DNA of 64,000 nucleotides from Telmatactis stephensoni (GCA_029948255.1 JALIZF010001826.1:124001-188000); one strand, 5' to 3'. Shown: positions 13,401 through 26,322, counted from the stretch's first letter. Program-made: numbers and translations. Notes: a model not told the origin generated them from the letters alone.

Positions 13401-16400
13401 ACCTTAGTACATAATTGTACAAATTAATGCTTGTTTGTGATTTTCTATTTGCTTGAAGTTACAGGTTATCTTGTGATTTCTTCCAAATTTCATCTTTTAA
13501 TCAATTATTCTTTTGTTGATTTATTTGTAGGATCTCATCAGATTGTTTGCTTGTTATAATGATGGTATCATTAATCTCTTAGGTACAATATCATTCTATG
13601 CTCTGTAATGTAGCACGTCCAATTTCAGGGGGTTCTGTAAATCTATGCATTCTTGGCTTCAAGCTGCTTTAGTCCAATAAGAGGCAGCTATCTTTTACAC
13701 ACACAAATAGCCAAACAGGATAATAATGACCTTAAGATCTATGATGGGAATGAGGATGGAGATGTCAGATGATGATGGAAGCACGTTTTCAAAACAGATT
13801 TTTGTGTTCATGCTGTTGTCTTTGCCATTCCTGTCCTCTGGCACTGGGACATGAAACAGCATCAACTGATGTCCTGCAAGGACAGTACACACAAAAAACG
13901 TTTTGCAAACATGCTCACACAATCATCTGCCATCGCCATCCCCACTACCATCATACATCTTAAGGTAGCTAAAATCAAAATGGTGAGATCTAGTACAACA
14001 GTACTCCCTGGGAAGAGAATGGGATTTCAAGATTCATCAGATTTATAGCCATTGTTCACAGTGACTGACTTTGATGATGTTCTTGCTTTACAGAAAAATA
14101 CTTTGATATGCAAAAGAAAGAATGCAAAGCTGGTTTAGATATTTATAAAAAGTTTATTACGAGGATGGATAAAGTACAGGACTTTCTTAAGACTGCAGAA
14201 GATGTGGGTTTTGATAAGGAGGATATTCCTGATCTCAGCAAGGTAACTCATAAAAGATAGAGCTGAGTTCTAATCACATAGAAAAGAAACAATTTATTAT
14301 TAATAATAAATAATATTGCTCACAACAAATATACTTGACATGGTAAGCTAGTTAACAATCTGCACTGACGTCAACTATTGTCAAGGAATCCTGTCTGTCA
14401 AGAATTTTCAGTGTATCAAATGTCAGACCAGCCACACAGGTACATGTCATACCATACAACAGGCACATTCACTGCCCAGCAGTTATAGCAGGAATTTTGA
14501 ATATTTTTACCCATATATACCAACACAACCCCATTTTGGATAGGGGTGTGCCGCCGGAGTTCTAGAAACCTGACCCTGTTTAAGACACTCGAAAGTGAAA
14601 AAATCATACCCTGTTCAAGACAAAAGAGATGAAAATTGACCCTAGCCTCCTCATTCATTTCCGATCCGTTGCATACGATTAGACAAAAAACGGCTGAGGA
14701 AGCGCTTTTTTTGGTTATTTTGAATATAGTACCCTATCTAAGACACAAAAAGATGATATGGCAAGATTTGGGATCTCGTCAAAGTTATAGATCCTGTTTA
14801 AGACAATTTTGGGTAAAATGTATACCCTGTTTAAGACAGCAGGGCCAAAAACCATACCCTATCCAGCGGCACATACCCGTATAGCAAATATATGGGAGTA
14901 CCCCCCGGGCCATAAACCATCCTTCATACAAAAACTGCTCTATAAAAATTTTTCTTCATGAGCACCCTGGGATATCCCCATTACAACCTCAAACCTGCCA
15001 TATTACTTATGATATAAACTATACTTCAAAGGCACCAAACAGTTTGCTGGATGCTTTGGAAAACCACTACCTTGCTTTAGAAAAGGGTAAAGCACCTTCC
15101 TCTCACAAGTAAGTGGCTTTGTAATTTCAAAAGGTTTAGATATGAAAAGAAAGTCATTGTCTTTTGATGGCATCAATCTTTCGAAGTTTATTATAGAACT
15201 AGTTGTAATTTTTTTCTCACAGAATATCAATAGTTGTGAGATATGCTTCACCTGCCACATACGTACAAAAGACTCAGAATGAGGCTATGTGCTAAAACGT
15301 TTGTTTTGTTACGAATGACTGAGCTTTATGCACGTATAGCCTCGTCTTGATACTTTTGTATGTAGCAAGTGAACCGTAACTTGGAAGTCGGCTATTGAAT
15401 AAGAAGTCCCTTCTATTGCCAATAGACTTATTATGCATTGTTGCAATCACGCACAGAAACTGCTTGCAGGACTTCTGTAAATAGGTCCACAGATAATACT
15501 TATCTTCTCAGCCATTTAATATCGAATCATTTTTAACAGGCCGTTAACCATACCAGCCATAACAGTGCCTAAATTAGCCACAGAGGCTTTTAGTCCTGGA
15601 GGGTTTGAAACACAGTTTGAAGATAGTGGTGATATCTCAGCACAAAAGAAAAATCAACTGATTGAAGAAGAGGCACGGAACTTTGAGGCCATAAAGGTAC
15701 TGCCAAAGTGATTCCACACGACTTGTATTAATGTACAAGTATAGAAAAACTTTTGTATGGTATGGTGGTTTTATATTCTTCTTGAAACTGGCCATAATTC
15801 AAATCTTTAAAATGCAGTTCACAATTGTGTGGCTGCACCGTGCTTTAGATTGGTGAAATAGTTGTCATAGGTAATGTGATAAAAGAGAAAATGATACTAT
15901 TGTGTTTTGTTAGATGGGGAAACTAACAACCATCAGTCGTCCTACTGTTCAAGCACCACCTCAACAACAACAACAAGCTGCCCCTGCAGCCCAAGTCACA
16001 TCACCAAGTGATGATTTACTACAACTAGATGCAGCATTTGGTGCGTCAGTACCTCAAACATCTACTGCTTTCTCACCCAGCTCTAATTTCCCTCCCAGTC
16101 AAGCCTTTCCTACAGTGCAGCCAGCACCTGTCCAATTTGGTGCTTCACCATGGGGACCACCACCACCAGTTAGTGCCCCTAGTTCAGGTGAGTACACCTC
16201 AAGATTAAAGGTCAAATATTACTACTTGTATTACCTAGTATTACAGAGGTTCATTTGAATTTCTCAAGACAGCCAGGCAAAACCCAGTAAAGTTGTGTTC
16301 ACAGCCAGTCAATTTATCCATGTGCCAAACCCATAATGAACCCACTGTATAGGTAGATCTTTGCTTACAATTGTTCGCTCAATTGGTTTAAAGGTTTAAA

Positions 16401-19089
16401 GTTGAAAAATAGGAAAATGAGTCAAAAGCATAAAAAGCTTGTTTATTATTAAGTAATAATCTACAATTTTTTTAACTCTTTACAATCAATATTAACCAAA
16501 TTATCACAAATGAGCTTTCAAATTTCTGTATGGCAAAAGCACTAATTAATGAGCCCATACATTCTCTGTAAAATTTAAAGCCACATTAGACAAAAACTTT
16601 CCCTGCTAGCGGAGTCTCTCTCGTTACGGTCCTGCAATGAAAATTTCATTGCAGGACCGTAACGAGAGAGACTCCGCTAGCAGGGAAACAAAAACTATTT
16701 CATGTGTTAAGTGCAAATTTGCAAGGAAAATGAATTTTGCCACACACTTTAATATTCAGAGTTGATGGGGTGTTAGTTTGGTTATTATAAAAAGGATATA
16801 TAGATGCTTATGCTAATGAAGCAAAATGGACACCTACAAAGATTTTCCTATAAACTACTCTGCAGATTACATTTGATGTTCTCTAAAGTGTCCTTAATTG
16901 GCTGTTAATAATTCTATACTCTGTTTGCCATGATCATCTTAATTGTTATTACCTGTAGACTTCTCAGGTTTTGGAGCAGCACAACCTGTTGCCTTTCCTA
17001 ACACCACTGCTCCAGGAAATGATGCTGACTTTGCTGAAGTGTTTGGCAGCAGTAACACCGCTAGTTCAACTCCACTTGACGTTCTGCAGCCTACAGTAGC
17101 CAATAATGTTGCACCAAACCTTGTTTCAAAACCACAAGAGGCAGAAGATGTGGGACAAGGATCAGGAGACCTTCATTCTAGCTTGGCTCGTGTTGCCAAA
17201 TCACTAGGTATACATTGACTTTCACTGATGCCTAAAAGTTGCTCTAGAGAGGTAGTTTTTAACTACAGAACTGTAAAGCTTTTCTTGTTTCCAGAAAAGG
17301 TATTTTCAGGGGTGGATTGAAGGGAATGGTGCAGGGGATGTGCACCGGCTGCCCCCTCATGAGATTAAGTTGTGTCCTCTCCTTCTTGATACTCTTTCTA
17401 AAATACCCTTTCAATCCTATGGATGATTTCCAGTTTCTATAACACTGCACGCCCTCCAAAAGGATGATCCTGGATCTGCCCCTAATTTTGCCCTAGACAG
17501 TAGTTTGACTAAACTTTGGATCCTTTTCTTCTTGGTAGTCTTTGTAAAATATCTTCTTGAACAGTTGGACAGTTTTCGATTTTTACAAGTGAAAGATAAT
17601 TCTGGATCTTCCCTGATTTTCTTCCTAGACAGTAGTTTGACACTAAAAGAAGAATGGCCATCAGAAAATGCATTGCTGACAGTAAATATTTGTGATTCTA
17701 GATAATCTTTCATTGCATAATGGTAGTTCTAATGTAAAGACATCTAAAGCACACCATCAATGGACACCAACTCAACCACAAGTTAAGACAGGAGGCCCAA
17801 ACTGGCAGAAACAAAACATGTCAGCAAGGTCTACAGTCCCTGCACCTGCTGCCACTGCTGCACCACCCATGGGGTGGGGGGCTGGTGGTGGTGGTGGTGT
17901 TCCTCAACAACAAGGCATGTATAGACCACCTTTTGGTCAACCAGCACAACCACCTATGGCACAGCCTATGGGGGTAAGTCTATGGTCTTAATATTCATAC
18001 ACCATCAAGTCAAGATATGAATGCAGGGGTTACAAACAGTTGCAACATCTTTTCAACATTTGACATGTTGACACCCATTGCCATGATTAAGTTATTTCAG
18101 TGTTGTAACATACATGTATATAGAGTGTATGTGCGCACACCCAAAAGTTTGCATGTATGATATAGACACCCAGTTGCATACTGTACAGTACTAATGATAA
18201 AGCCAATCAGTATCCCTCTCAGTGTATTTTGTTTGTTTTCTGAATAACTATTTGATTTCAGGGTCAGCCTATGTTTGGAGCAGGGTTTACTGGTCAGCCA
18301 CAGCAACCAAGTGATCCCTTTGGGCCAATCCCTGGTTCTCAGGTGAGTTTTAAGATAAGCACTTTAGATGTTAGTATATTACTGACTAAGGGTACCATTA
18401 TGGCTACCATTACGCACATGCGCACGTATGTACCTTGTAAGCTGGAAAAATACTTGCAAACTGAAAAAAGAAACTAGGAAATTGGATCATTTTCTCTTGG
18501 TGAAGAGCCCCCTTGCAACCAAATCAATCAATCAATCAATCAATTTATTTATGTCATAACGTGGGATTAGGTTGCCCTACAATCCGAGCCAGAGGCTGAT
18601 GTATAAAACGCATGACCAAACTTTTTTACAAATGAGTTTGTAATTGTTGACTAAATAAATAAGTAAACACATTCACAGATCTAGAACCTCCCATAGAACC
18701 ACCCCTTACAAAACTCCTGCATACAAAGATAATGCCACCCATGATATAAACACCATTCAAATAATCTGCCTTAATTGTTGTGGGGAAATTGGAAAAGTGT
18801 TCACTTTATGCAGATGTTCACATTAAGAGACAACACTTTTGTCCAGTTATTATTTACAGAGAGAGGGGGCTGGTGCAAATGAAAAAATGTAATGTTCAAC
18901 TTTTGCTTTTCCCCCACTTCTTGCCTCATATATACACAAATAACATTCATAAAGAGTAGTATGGATAAGAATATTAGACCAACCTTCCATTAGCACCTTT
19001 CCACCCTGTAAATAATGACCAGTTCCTTATGAATATAATACACATTAAATATTTTGAACTTTCTTTCTTTTTTCCAGGCAAGATTTTAA
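7496..19089 (+). CDS. PICALM: Clathrin assembly protein PICALM/AP180 family, 16 exons
   Basis: Endocytic adaptor that binds PI(4,5)P2 through an N-terminal ANTH domain and recruits clathrin and AP-2. Inferred exons: 7496-7616, 7714-7856, 10587-10662, 11009-11111, 11751-11790, 12953-13009, 13293-13352, 13531-13582, 14094-14242, 15032-15108, 15540-15696, 15914-16187, 16959-17207, 17702-17973, 18262-18342, 19078-19089; 1923 nt, 640 aa, close to human PICALM. ANTH is about residues 1-290, with the lysine-rich lipid site [14 protein letters not shown] and [19 protein letters not shown]. The unstructured tail has a clathrin-box-like LLQLD, a DFAEVFG motif as in PICALM, and a DPF near the C-terminus ([14 protein letters not shown]). 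The start is chosen by homology; an in-frame upstream ATG at 7448 would add 16 unconserved residues. Invertebrates usually have one PICALM/AP180 gene, so the symbol covers both. Confidence 0.93.
7857..10586 (+). other. PICALM intron 2
   Basis: 2.7 kb without coding signal. It contains the 84-bp element at 10163-10246 and a short palindrome near 9670-9695; the rest is AT-rich and unassigned. Confidence 0.6.
10163..10246. repeat. Short inverted-end element (AATAGGCT...AGTCTAT), copy in PICALM intron 2
   Basis: Ends are inverted (AATAGGCTACC / GGTAGTCTAT). The interior (AGCCAACAAAGTGTGCAGAC ... CTCCGCCCCTGTCTGGA) matches 45984-46072 over its length, with scattered differences. Likely a small non-autonomous transposon. 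Confidence 0.6.
11914..12907. repeat. Inverted-repeat element, copy 2 of the TGTAGTTCCAGAAAATA family
   Basis: Begins TGTGTAGTTCCAGAAAATAT and ends with the reverse complement, with CCACCACGGAGGGAA next to both ends, so the terminal repeats span about 45 bp. The 1-kb interior between PICALM exons 5 and 6 has no convincing ORF. It shares ends with 476-986. Confidence 0.7.
14487..14915. repeat. Foldback element built of ACCCTGTTTAAGACA phrases
   Basis: GGATAGGGGTGTGCCGCCGGA near 14538 faces TCCAGCGGCACATACCC near 14864, in inverted orientation. Between them the phrase ACCCTGTTTAAGACA or a variant occurs about five times (near 14571, 14608, 14731, 14791 and 14824). It lies in PICALM intron 9. 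Confidence 0.55.
15256..15366. repeat. Foldback element in PICALM intron 10
   Basis: ACATACGTACAAAAGACTC...GAGGCTATGTGC is followed about 50 bp later by its imperfect reverse complement GCACGTATAGCCTCGTC...ACTTTTGTATGT. Non-coding, MITE-like. Confidence 0.55.
16598..16688. repeat. Near-perfect 45-bp-arm hairpin in PICALM intron 12
   Basis: TTTCCCTGCTAGCGGAGTC... up to ...GCAATGAAA is followed, after one central base, by its exact reverse complement ending GACTCCGCTAGCAGGGAAA. I found no mismatch in arms of about 45 bp. It would be transcribed within the PICALM pre-mRNA. Recent foldback insertion is the simplest reading; a small-RNA precursor is possible. Confidence 0.85.
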
Positions 19090-20570
19090 ATAATTGAATG
19101 GTTCAAGAGTACATAACTATGTACCAGTGAGTGTATGCTAATATAAGAATTGAGAGGGGAGGGGAGAGTAGTTTAATCAACCAACCACTACTGTCTTGGT
19201 GTTCACAACAAAGTATATGGCAGTACTTACAACTACAAATAGCATGCATTCTTATCAAGTAATGTTATGTTTACAAGACTCCTAAAGAATCCTTTGGATA
19301 TCAAATATCAGAGAATTATTTTCCAAGAGAGTTATGCTAGTGTTTACCAATGATATTTTAGTCTCCATGGTCGTGTAATTACTGCCATATCAAATGGTTC
19401 ATGTTGTGGAACCATACAAACATCACATGCATGGCCCACATTGTCTAGTTGTATCCATAGCAACACCTGTTTCAAAGAACGTTGGAGATGTGAATCACAA
19501 GAATGTTTCTCGTAAGCGGACACTTCTACTTACATGTACGCACACCTTTTGAGTTTCCAAGAGGGACGAGGCACTTACTGGATCTTCGACTGTAGTTTGT
19601 TGTGATAATGAGTTTTGTGCTTTTTCATACTTAGTTAGGAAATTTTTTTGTTTCAAATTCGTACCTACGTCAACGTTTTTTGAAACGGTTGTATCTTGTA
19701 TCCAGGCCCCTTTGGTTAGAAGAGACTTTATAAACTAGCTATTAATATAGATCATTTAACACCCGAGTTGCCTACCAAATTGCTAGGCAGTTAGCATGTT
19801 TTCTTACGTGAAGCAACTCTGCACGTGACTTTTATAATGCATGAAGTTGTTGCTTGTATAATATCTAGATTAGATCAGCATTGATAGACCATACCACACG
19901 TAGTTTGTCTTTCCCAAGGAAGGCAAGGCCATTACAAGGAACACAAATGTTGGTTGGAAATTGTTTAACCTGTGTGTTGATGAATAGACTTAGCAGTAAT
20001 TCATGATAAGATAGAATTATGCACTCTTGTAGAACAAGGTGTATACAGTGGTCAAAGTGAGGGTTCGATCGCGGGCAAGACAAGGAACAATAGGTTGATC
20101 GTGGAACGAAAATCGCGGTTGTGGGATTGAAAGGAATTTGGCTTAATGATTCATGACTACATGGGTAGTTTTCTTTTCTCTGTGCTTCTTCTTCTCCTTT
20201 TCTTTTCAAATTAGCTTCATTTTCTTTTTTTAATGGAATTTTTGTTACAAGTATTTCTAAGAAATCGAATTCTAATATACTAGTCAGTTAGCTCATATAG
20301 TCTATACGGATCTTGTGTGAGAAATTAGAAACTAATTCGAAAAAACCTTTGTATTCTACATGATAACTACATGGCAACCAAACTCAACATAAATAAGAGA
20401 TCGACATGTTTTCAAAGATATAACTGTCATTGTCTTGGGCAACCTTTTTGAGAATGACCTGACTGGACTCGAGGCTTACAGTTACGTTTCTCGTTAGTAT
20501 TTGGAGTATGTCAAAGAGTATATTGTGACATCGAAACATTTTGATATTTCCTTCAGATACTAGCTTAGCT

Positions 20571-20673
20571 TAGCTTGCGTGGCTGGCGGTCTGCGGTTCC
20601 GGTCTGGGGCGGAGGAAGAAAGGAATCATTTCTTTCTCGCCCCGAAAACACAGACCGCCAACAACGCAGGCTA
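20571..20673. repeat. Foldback element (TAGCTTGCGTGGC...GCAGGCTA ends)
   Basis: TAGCTTGCGTGGCTGGCGGT at the left is matched in inverted orientation by ACCGCCAACAACGCAGGCTA at the right, with CGGGGCGAGAAAG-type sequence between. MITE-like. Confidence 0.55.
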
Positions 20674-21347
20674 TTGAGATACAATTTCTCTGCTTTCGGA
20701 AACAAGTTTGAGACAATGGTGATATCGAAGGCTTAGCGGTCTTTCTTTGCGTGTGAAAACCTACAAACTTCTCTCTGTTTTTGTTTTCTTCCCTTAGCGG
20801 GTTTCCACGGTCTAGACTGTATTTGGGATTGGGGAAACACACCATAGACTCTTCATCACTTCATCGGAGCAAATAAATAGATTTAGAAGCACCCGAGAGC
20901 AGAGGTTCTTTTCTAACAACTTTAGAGTAATAAGCAGTAAACGGAAAAACACTTTTTGGCACGTAAGTGAGGTGTAACAAACCTTGCTGACATAGTAATA
21001 CTGTCTAGCTGCTGTAATATGTTTGAAAAGTGAGTGGTCGATGTGAACTGGATTCAATTAGACCATTGATGTCACTTGAAACATGTATGCTTTATAAGTA
21101 GTCTGCTAAATGTTAAAGGGATTGTCTTGGTATATGATCTATGGACGCTGTTAACCTCAGTATAAACTGATTTTAGCAAGCTAAGTTCGTCTTTGGTATA
21201 GAGAACTCGTAGATACTCGTGTGAGATTCCCCCTCAGCTACAGCCATATAATATTCACAGGCTATTAGGTTTATGAAGTAAAGCCATACTGGAAGGAAGC
21301 CTTGTAGTATTTTAAAGACCAACGTTGGAATGCTCATACATGTTTAA

Positions 21348-21476
21348 TAGGCCCCTTGCACCATGTCGGAATGCAGCTCAATTTGGAGGGCTAAACAATA
21401 GGTTCCAGTTCTCTGGACATTGAAATTCTTTTGTTTTGCCCTCCAAATTGAGCGACGTGCTGCAAGAGGCCTATAC
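21348..21476. repeat. Foldback element (ATAGGCC...GGCCTAT ends)
   Basis: Left arm has CTTGCA, CG and GCTCAATTTGGAGGGC; the right arm has the reverse complement GCCCTCCAAATTGAGC and TGCAAGAGGCCTAT. Arms about 45 bp with a few mismatches. Confidence 0.7.
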
Positions 21477-22188
21477 CTAGCTTGAAATCGTTATTCCAAG
21501 ACAATCTCGTTTGATTATGCATTAAGGTGGTCAATAGAATGTGTGTTAGAACCAAGGACAAAAGTATTCCAGTAATGCGGTTAAAGTAGGAACATTAAGT
21601 TGTATATAAGCGCCAAATAAACTAATGTAACATATGATAGTAATCCTATTAATGATTTTTTAATGGAAAGTTAGAAATAAACACCTCATGAACCAAACCA
21701 CAATTGCATATTTAATATTTGGGCCATCGTTATCGCTAGCCTGGCAGTCAGCGGTTGCCTATGACTATCTACTTGAATATCAGGCTTGGCCAAGAGAAGA
21801 AAAGAGAGATCGGATGAGCACGAGTTTTTATTTTCTACTTTCGCATATCCATAATGCCTTTTATTTTTTGGAGGGTAGTTATTATAATTCAAATTTGTTT
21901 TTTTTATTTGAATTACAATACCTACCCCCCAAAACAGAAGTTATTATGGGCTTTGTGAAAGAAGAGAATCGGCGAAGTCTTCTATAGATTTGCTTATTAG
22001 GTTACTTTTGAGTTGGAGATGACAAATCAAACAAAATTGGAGGGGGGGATAGCGGGCTCGGAGTCAAAAAGTAGCAAATGTCAAAGTGTTGTCTAGTTTA
22101 CTGTCAATGTTTTGCAGTGTGCAATATATATTATTTCAGATATGTTCAAGTAAACAAAGTATAATTAAGGAATATAAAACGCGCACGC

Positions 22189-22334
22189 ATGTCTCTGTAC
22201 TGTGATATAAACACGATGGAAGATGTAGTGCAAGAGAAAAGCAAGCTTAGGAACACGAGGCGTAGCCGAGTGTTTCTCTTGCTTTTCGAGTGCTCTACAT
22301 CTTCCATCGTGTTTATATCACAGTACAGAGACAT
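22189..22334. repeat. Foldback element with a GGCGTAGCC centre
   Basis: TGTCTCTGTACTGTGATATA...GAAGATGTAG on the left is repeated in inverted orientation on the right, and the centre carries CACGAGGCGTAGCCGAGTG. Arms about 65 bp. Confidence 0.8.
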
Positions 22335-24342
22335 AAGCGATCGTTTTATAGTGCTTTTATAAAATTTGGTTTGGGGGGGGGGGGGGGGGGGTGGGTGGGT
22401 GATACGGGCTGGCACTGCTGGGCTACCGGGCCTGCTTAATCGTAAGACTATGCTACCGGGCCTGCTTTATAGTACCAGTCACTGAACTATCGTCGTATCG
22501 GCTGTGTTTTTAAGACGTTTGGCAGCTGTAATAATGGAACTATTTTGGGTATACAACCTCTGTATGCCGTGGAGTTTTAGGGATACAGCACAAAAGGTAA
22601 TAAAAAGACGTTGAACTAGTTGCAAAATTGTTCTTTATCAGTGATTCATAATACTGTAGATATGGACGCTTACACACTCGTACACAAACACCATGTTTCC
22701 TATAGCTCATATGGTCTATTCCGAGAAAACGCCAATCTCGAACCCAGCGCCTGCGTTCCTCCTGGTCAGTACCGAGGGACGAAAGACTCTGGGGGAATCG
22801 ATTTTTTCTTGGATTTTGATTGGTCAATCAAGACAATAAAAAACAACTGCGGTCGGTAACACAGGACACCCACAACATTTAATTTAATTTTATTTGATTT
22901 TATTACTCGTGCCCAGGCCGTAGGCCGGCACGAGTCTAGGTTTACCTTTTCTATAAGTCTATCTTTTGTCGTCGTCGAGAATCTGCCATGAAAACGAGGC
23001 AAGCGCGAAAACGAGGCAGCGCACGTTCCAGCAAGTTTAGTACCAAAACAGTACAGGATTTTTCACGAGTCACGGACATTTAATAACCTAAACTCCACTA
23101 TAAATACAGTGATTGCGTTGTAGCAGCTTCACGTGAGTCTCAATCAAGGTAAAATTTAAGCCTCTTCAGTTGAAATTTAGGAATCGAGGCCGATACTTCC
23201 ATGAGTTCTGAATGTAAATTTAGCTTGCCGGCGAAGCCGTGAGCCAAATAGTTTCGCTTCAGTACCGAACTCAAAACCTGACTAAGCTGCCTTTAAGACT
23301 TATTTCTTTATCTCCTCTATCATAGGAGATAGGGATGACTTTTGAAATTTAAGACTGTCATTTTCATAAATGTTGATGAAACCCAGTAATCTGCAGCTGA
23401 CTTTGAGTTATCTGATTCTCACGTTTGATTTTACTCTTTGAAACGAATGAGGTCAAGATATTTGTATTTGGTACTTCAAAAAGAAAAATATGAAGGATTT
23501 AAAACCTCATCTGTTCTGGAATTAAGCTTAAATTACTTTTACAGTCAAGAGCGTTCATTTTCTGAAACTATTTTGATATCAACCACAGGAAGCCCACATC
23601 AAGTTTTTAGTTGTACTTCTAGTACTCTGCAGAATTCTGCAGAACATAATATTTATGCCATTTATTTCATTTTGATATTCTAAGCTGTAGCCATATGTGC
23701 TATTATAAGTGCCTTTATATGTTTATTGTGCTCATCAAATCCCAACTGTATTACTATACAAATTATTTACACAAGACAACCACACAACCAGTATTCAGCA
23801 AGGGGGATCTTATTTATTAGCAAGGTCATGATATCATGTCTTTAATGAAGAAGATGTATAAAATGAAGTTTGATGCAATAAATCACTTGATGAAAAACCG
23901 TAAATGGTGGTTGGTTTGTTTTCTGCCTTGTTTTGAGTGCTATTCTCTGCATCATGCAGTTTTCCCACCTCAGGAGGAAAAAAAAACTAGTGAGCTGAGA
24001 TTTGCATGCATAGAATATTAGAATATTGTTCCCCAATTAGTGCTTAGGCAATACAGTGGTTTTCCTTCACCGTGAAAGAATTAGGCTAACTAATAATTAG
24101 TAATAAACTCTCTGACTCTTTTGATCTTTTCAAAAACAACTAATACAAACTAAATGGTCATTTTTCTTTCACACCAAAGGAAAATCACTTAGATTGTATT
24201 GTTATTTTAAAATTACAACTTCAATAGCCAAACAAGCAACTTAAGGATTTTTGATCTCATCAATAAATATCTCAGGAGCAGTTGTCTGCTCTGTTTTGGC
24301 TCAAATTGTAACAAAACTTTTGATGACAGCTTACCAATCCAA

Positions 24343-24411
24343 GATGTTGTATTTACTTGGGTTACCAGCAAAGAAGCTCCTTTGCTGGTAGCCCAAGTGA
24401 ACGCAACATTT
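24343..24411. repeat. Short hairpin repeat
   Basis: CTTGGGTTACCAGCAAAG, a 6-base loop, then CTTTGCTGGTAGCCCAAG. One G-T/C-type mismatch in 18. The arms extend loosely to TGTTG / CAACA. Confidence 0.75.
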
Positions 24412-25712
24412 TGTGTCTATAGTTCAAAGTGGTTTGGTGCTGCTTGCTGCTTGTGTATAAACAGTTGGGTCAGTCAAGAACATGTTGTTTTCAAAAGATA
24501 TTATATAAAGAAATTCCAGGGAGCTAGTGTTAAAACATTTCTATTCTGTAAGAACTGTAACACAAATGAATTAAACTGGCAACCTGTTTATGTTGTCAAT
24601 GAACACAAGTTGTTCAAATCAAAGCAAAAGAGCTGCTGGCTGCCATGGACAGCTCGCCTGTGTATAAACAGCAGTTACGGGTGCCTTTCCCATAGCCCGA
24701 GTGAATGCAATATTTGCATCGGGGTAATGTAAGACCACAGGTATCCCAAGCTCATTTTCTGCAGTCTTCAAAAAATGGAGAAATAATAAGACTTTCAGAA
24801 ACTAAAGCGCATCAAAAAAAAAAAAAAAAAAAAAAAAAAATTCACAGACATCCTTTTCCTCAGAGGTCTGCAACATCTCATGATGTGATTGGATGATAAG
24901 GTCAGTTATGTTTTATGATGCACTGCATACCATTCCAGGCTCAACTCTACCTGGGCACGAGTAAACGCACCATTGTGCGTCTAGTTTCACTTCATTTTAC
25001 TTCATTCTTAAAAACAATAAAACTAAATATAGCACAACAGCAAAAACTTATGAAGATATTGTGAACAAGTTACTTACAACAATTAACTGGATATCTCTGC
25101 CTAGATGTTTTTTCTTTCGCTTTGTACAAATTCCACAATTTTCTTTCTTTTTTATAGCGATGACTACTGATTTCTGAACTATAGAAAATTGAAATAGCTG
25201 TTCCAGCTTGAATTATTGTTCACTGAGCCTGTAAGCAATAACTTTATTTCTGAGTGCAGTCAATTTTTTGGCATAAAAGCCTACGAGCGAAACATATTTG
25301 AACTGGAATCGATGAATACCTTTTCGTCTGTATTTGTTATGAGCTTTCATGGCCAACTTAGACTGTCATCAATGCTGGAAAAAAGATTAGAGAAAAATCT
25401 CAGTGTCATCTCAATAACTTTTTGAGTCGATGGAATTTGCCAAGCAGTCCAGCCGGCTTTGATTAGATTACGGAAAAATACACGGCAAGAACTTAGGTTA
25501 AAAAAGGATGAAAAATATATGAAAGCTACGTCAACGGACCAAACCGTAGCCTTCTTGCCGACACCTGAAATGAAAAACACCATCAAAAATAGAAAAAGTT
25601 CCCTTGAAACTCTTGAGAAAAACTACAAGATATTTTAGATTTTTAGAAAATGGCAAAGCAAATCGATAAACGTGTACTTACAAACAGTGCAGTGACCCTG
25701 ATTATTCACAAC

Positions 25713-25786
25713 AAGCGCGCGATACTACCACAGGAAACCCATGCATAACAAGCGCGCGCGCCAAGCAAATTAAACAAGCGCGCGCA
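25713..25786. repeat. Three short ACAAGCGCGCG repeats
   Basis: ACAAGCGCGCG occurs near 25711, 25748 and 25773, an alternating purine-pyrimidine motif in otherwise AT-rich DNA upstream of the 397-aa gene. Confidence 0.6.
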
Positions 25787-26095
25787 TTTTTTGTCTTTTT
25801 AATAAATTATTAAAATAAACATCCATTGTCAGGAGAAGTGGCTGGGCTGCCTGTGTTGGAGTTTGTTAGTTCGTACACGCCATGTCGCGCTAGTCGGCTT
25901 ACAAAATTCACGATCCTCTAAATCCACAAAAATCACAGTAAAACGCCTCTGCCTTCTTAAGCAACGTCTCCAAGCCATGGAATATACACTCGCTGTAGAA
26001 CAGAATACCAGATTTACAATTTACACGTCCTTTTTTCGCACAAATTTCTTCATTCGCCTCCCAAAAGGAACTAAACAACAACACAGTCTGAAGTG

Positions 26096-26105
26096 ACCGG
26101 AAGTG
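26096..26105 (+). promoter_or_regulatory. ETS-like site ACCGGAAGTG
   Basis: ACCGGAAGTG lies about 220 bp upstream of the ATG at 26323. It matches the ETS/GABP consensus (A/C)CCGGAAGT (established knowledge). Promoter use is inference. Confidence 0.4.
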
Positions 26106-26322
26106 AACAATCAAAGCACTCGTTCTCAGTCCCCCAAACATTTGCCACAGACCAGAATCTGGGGAACGCGTCCGCTGACCAGACGCTGGCAAAACTCTTG
26201 GGCTCTGCGAGATTGAGGAAACGCGTGGTAACGCGTGATAACCACGAGGCACTTCAGCAAAACTTATTTATGGTTTTCATCACGACTTTGTCGTACATAT
26301 TCCTTCCCTTATAAGCAACAGC

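Larger units (their letters stand above)
19090..26095. other. 7-kb intergenic stretch between PICALM and the PD-(D/E)XK-like gene
   Basis: The PICALM 3' UTR must begin here, but no clear close AATAAA was found. No conserved coding exon was recognised on either strand. It holds foldbacks at 20571-20673, 21348-21476, 22189-22334 and 24343-24411, a G run near 22374-22391, an A run near 24813-24840, and GCGCGC-rich repeats at 25713-25786. Confidence 0.5.

Noticed and set aside
19865..20209. 114-aa minus-strand open frame
   Set aside because: No recognisable domain, no splice or homology support; composition looks like random AT-rich DNA.
24382..24732. 116-aa plus-strand open frame rich in Cys
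   Set aside because: Begins inside a foldback repeat and contains repeated short DNA phrases (TGTGTATAAACAG twice); no domain.
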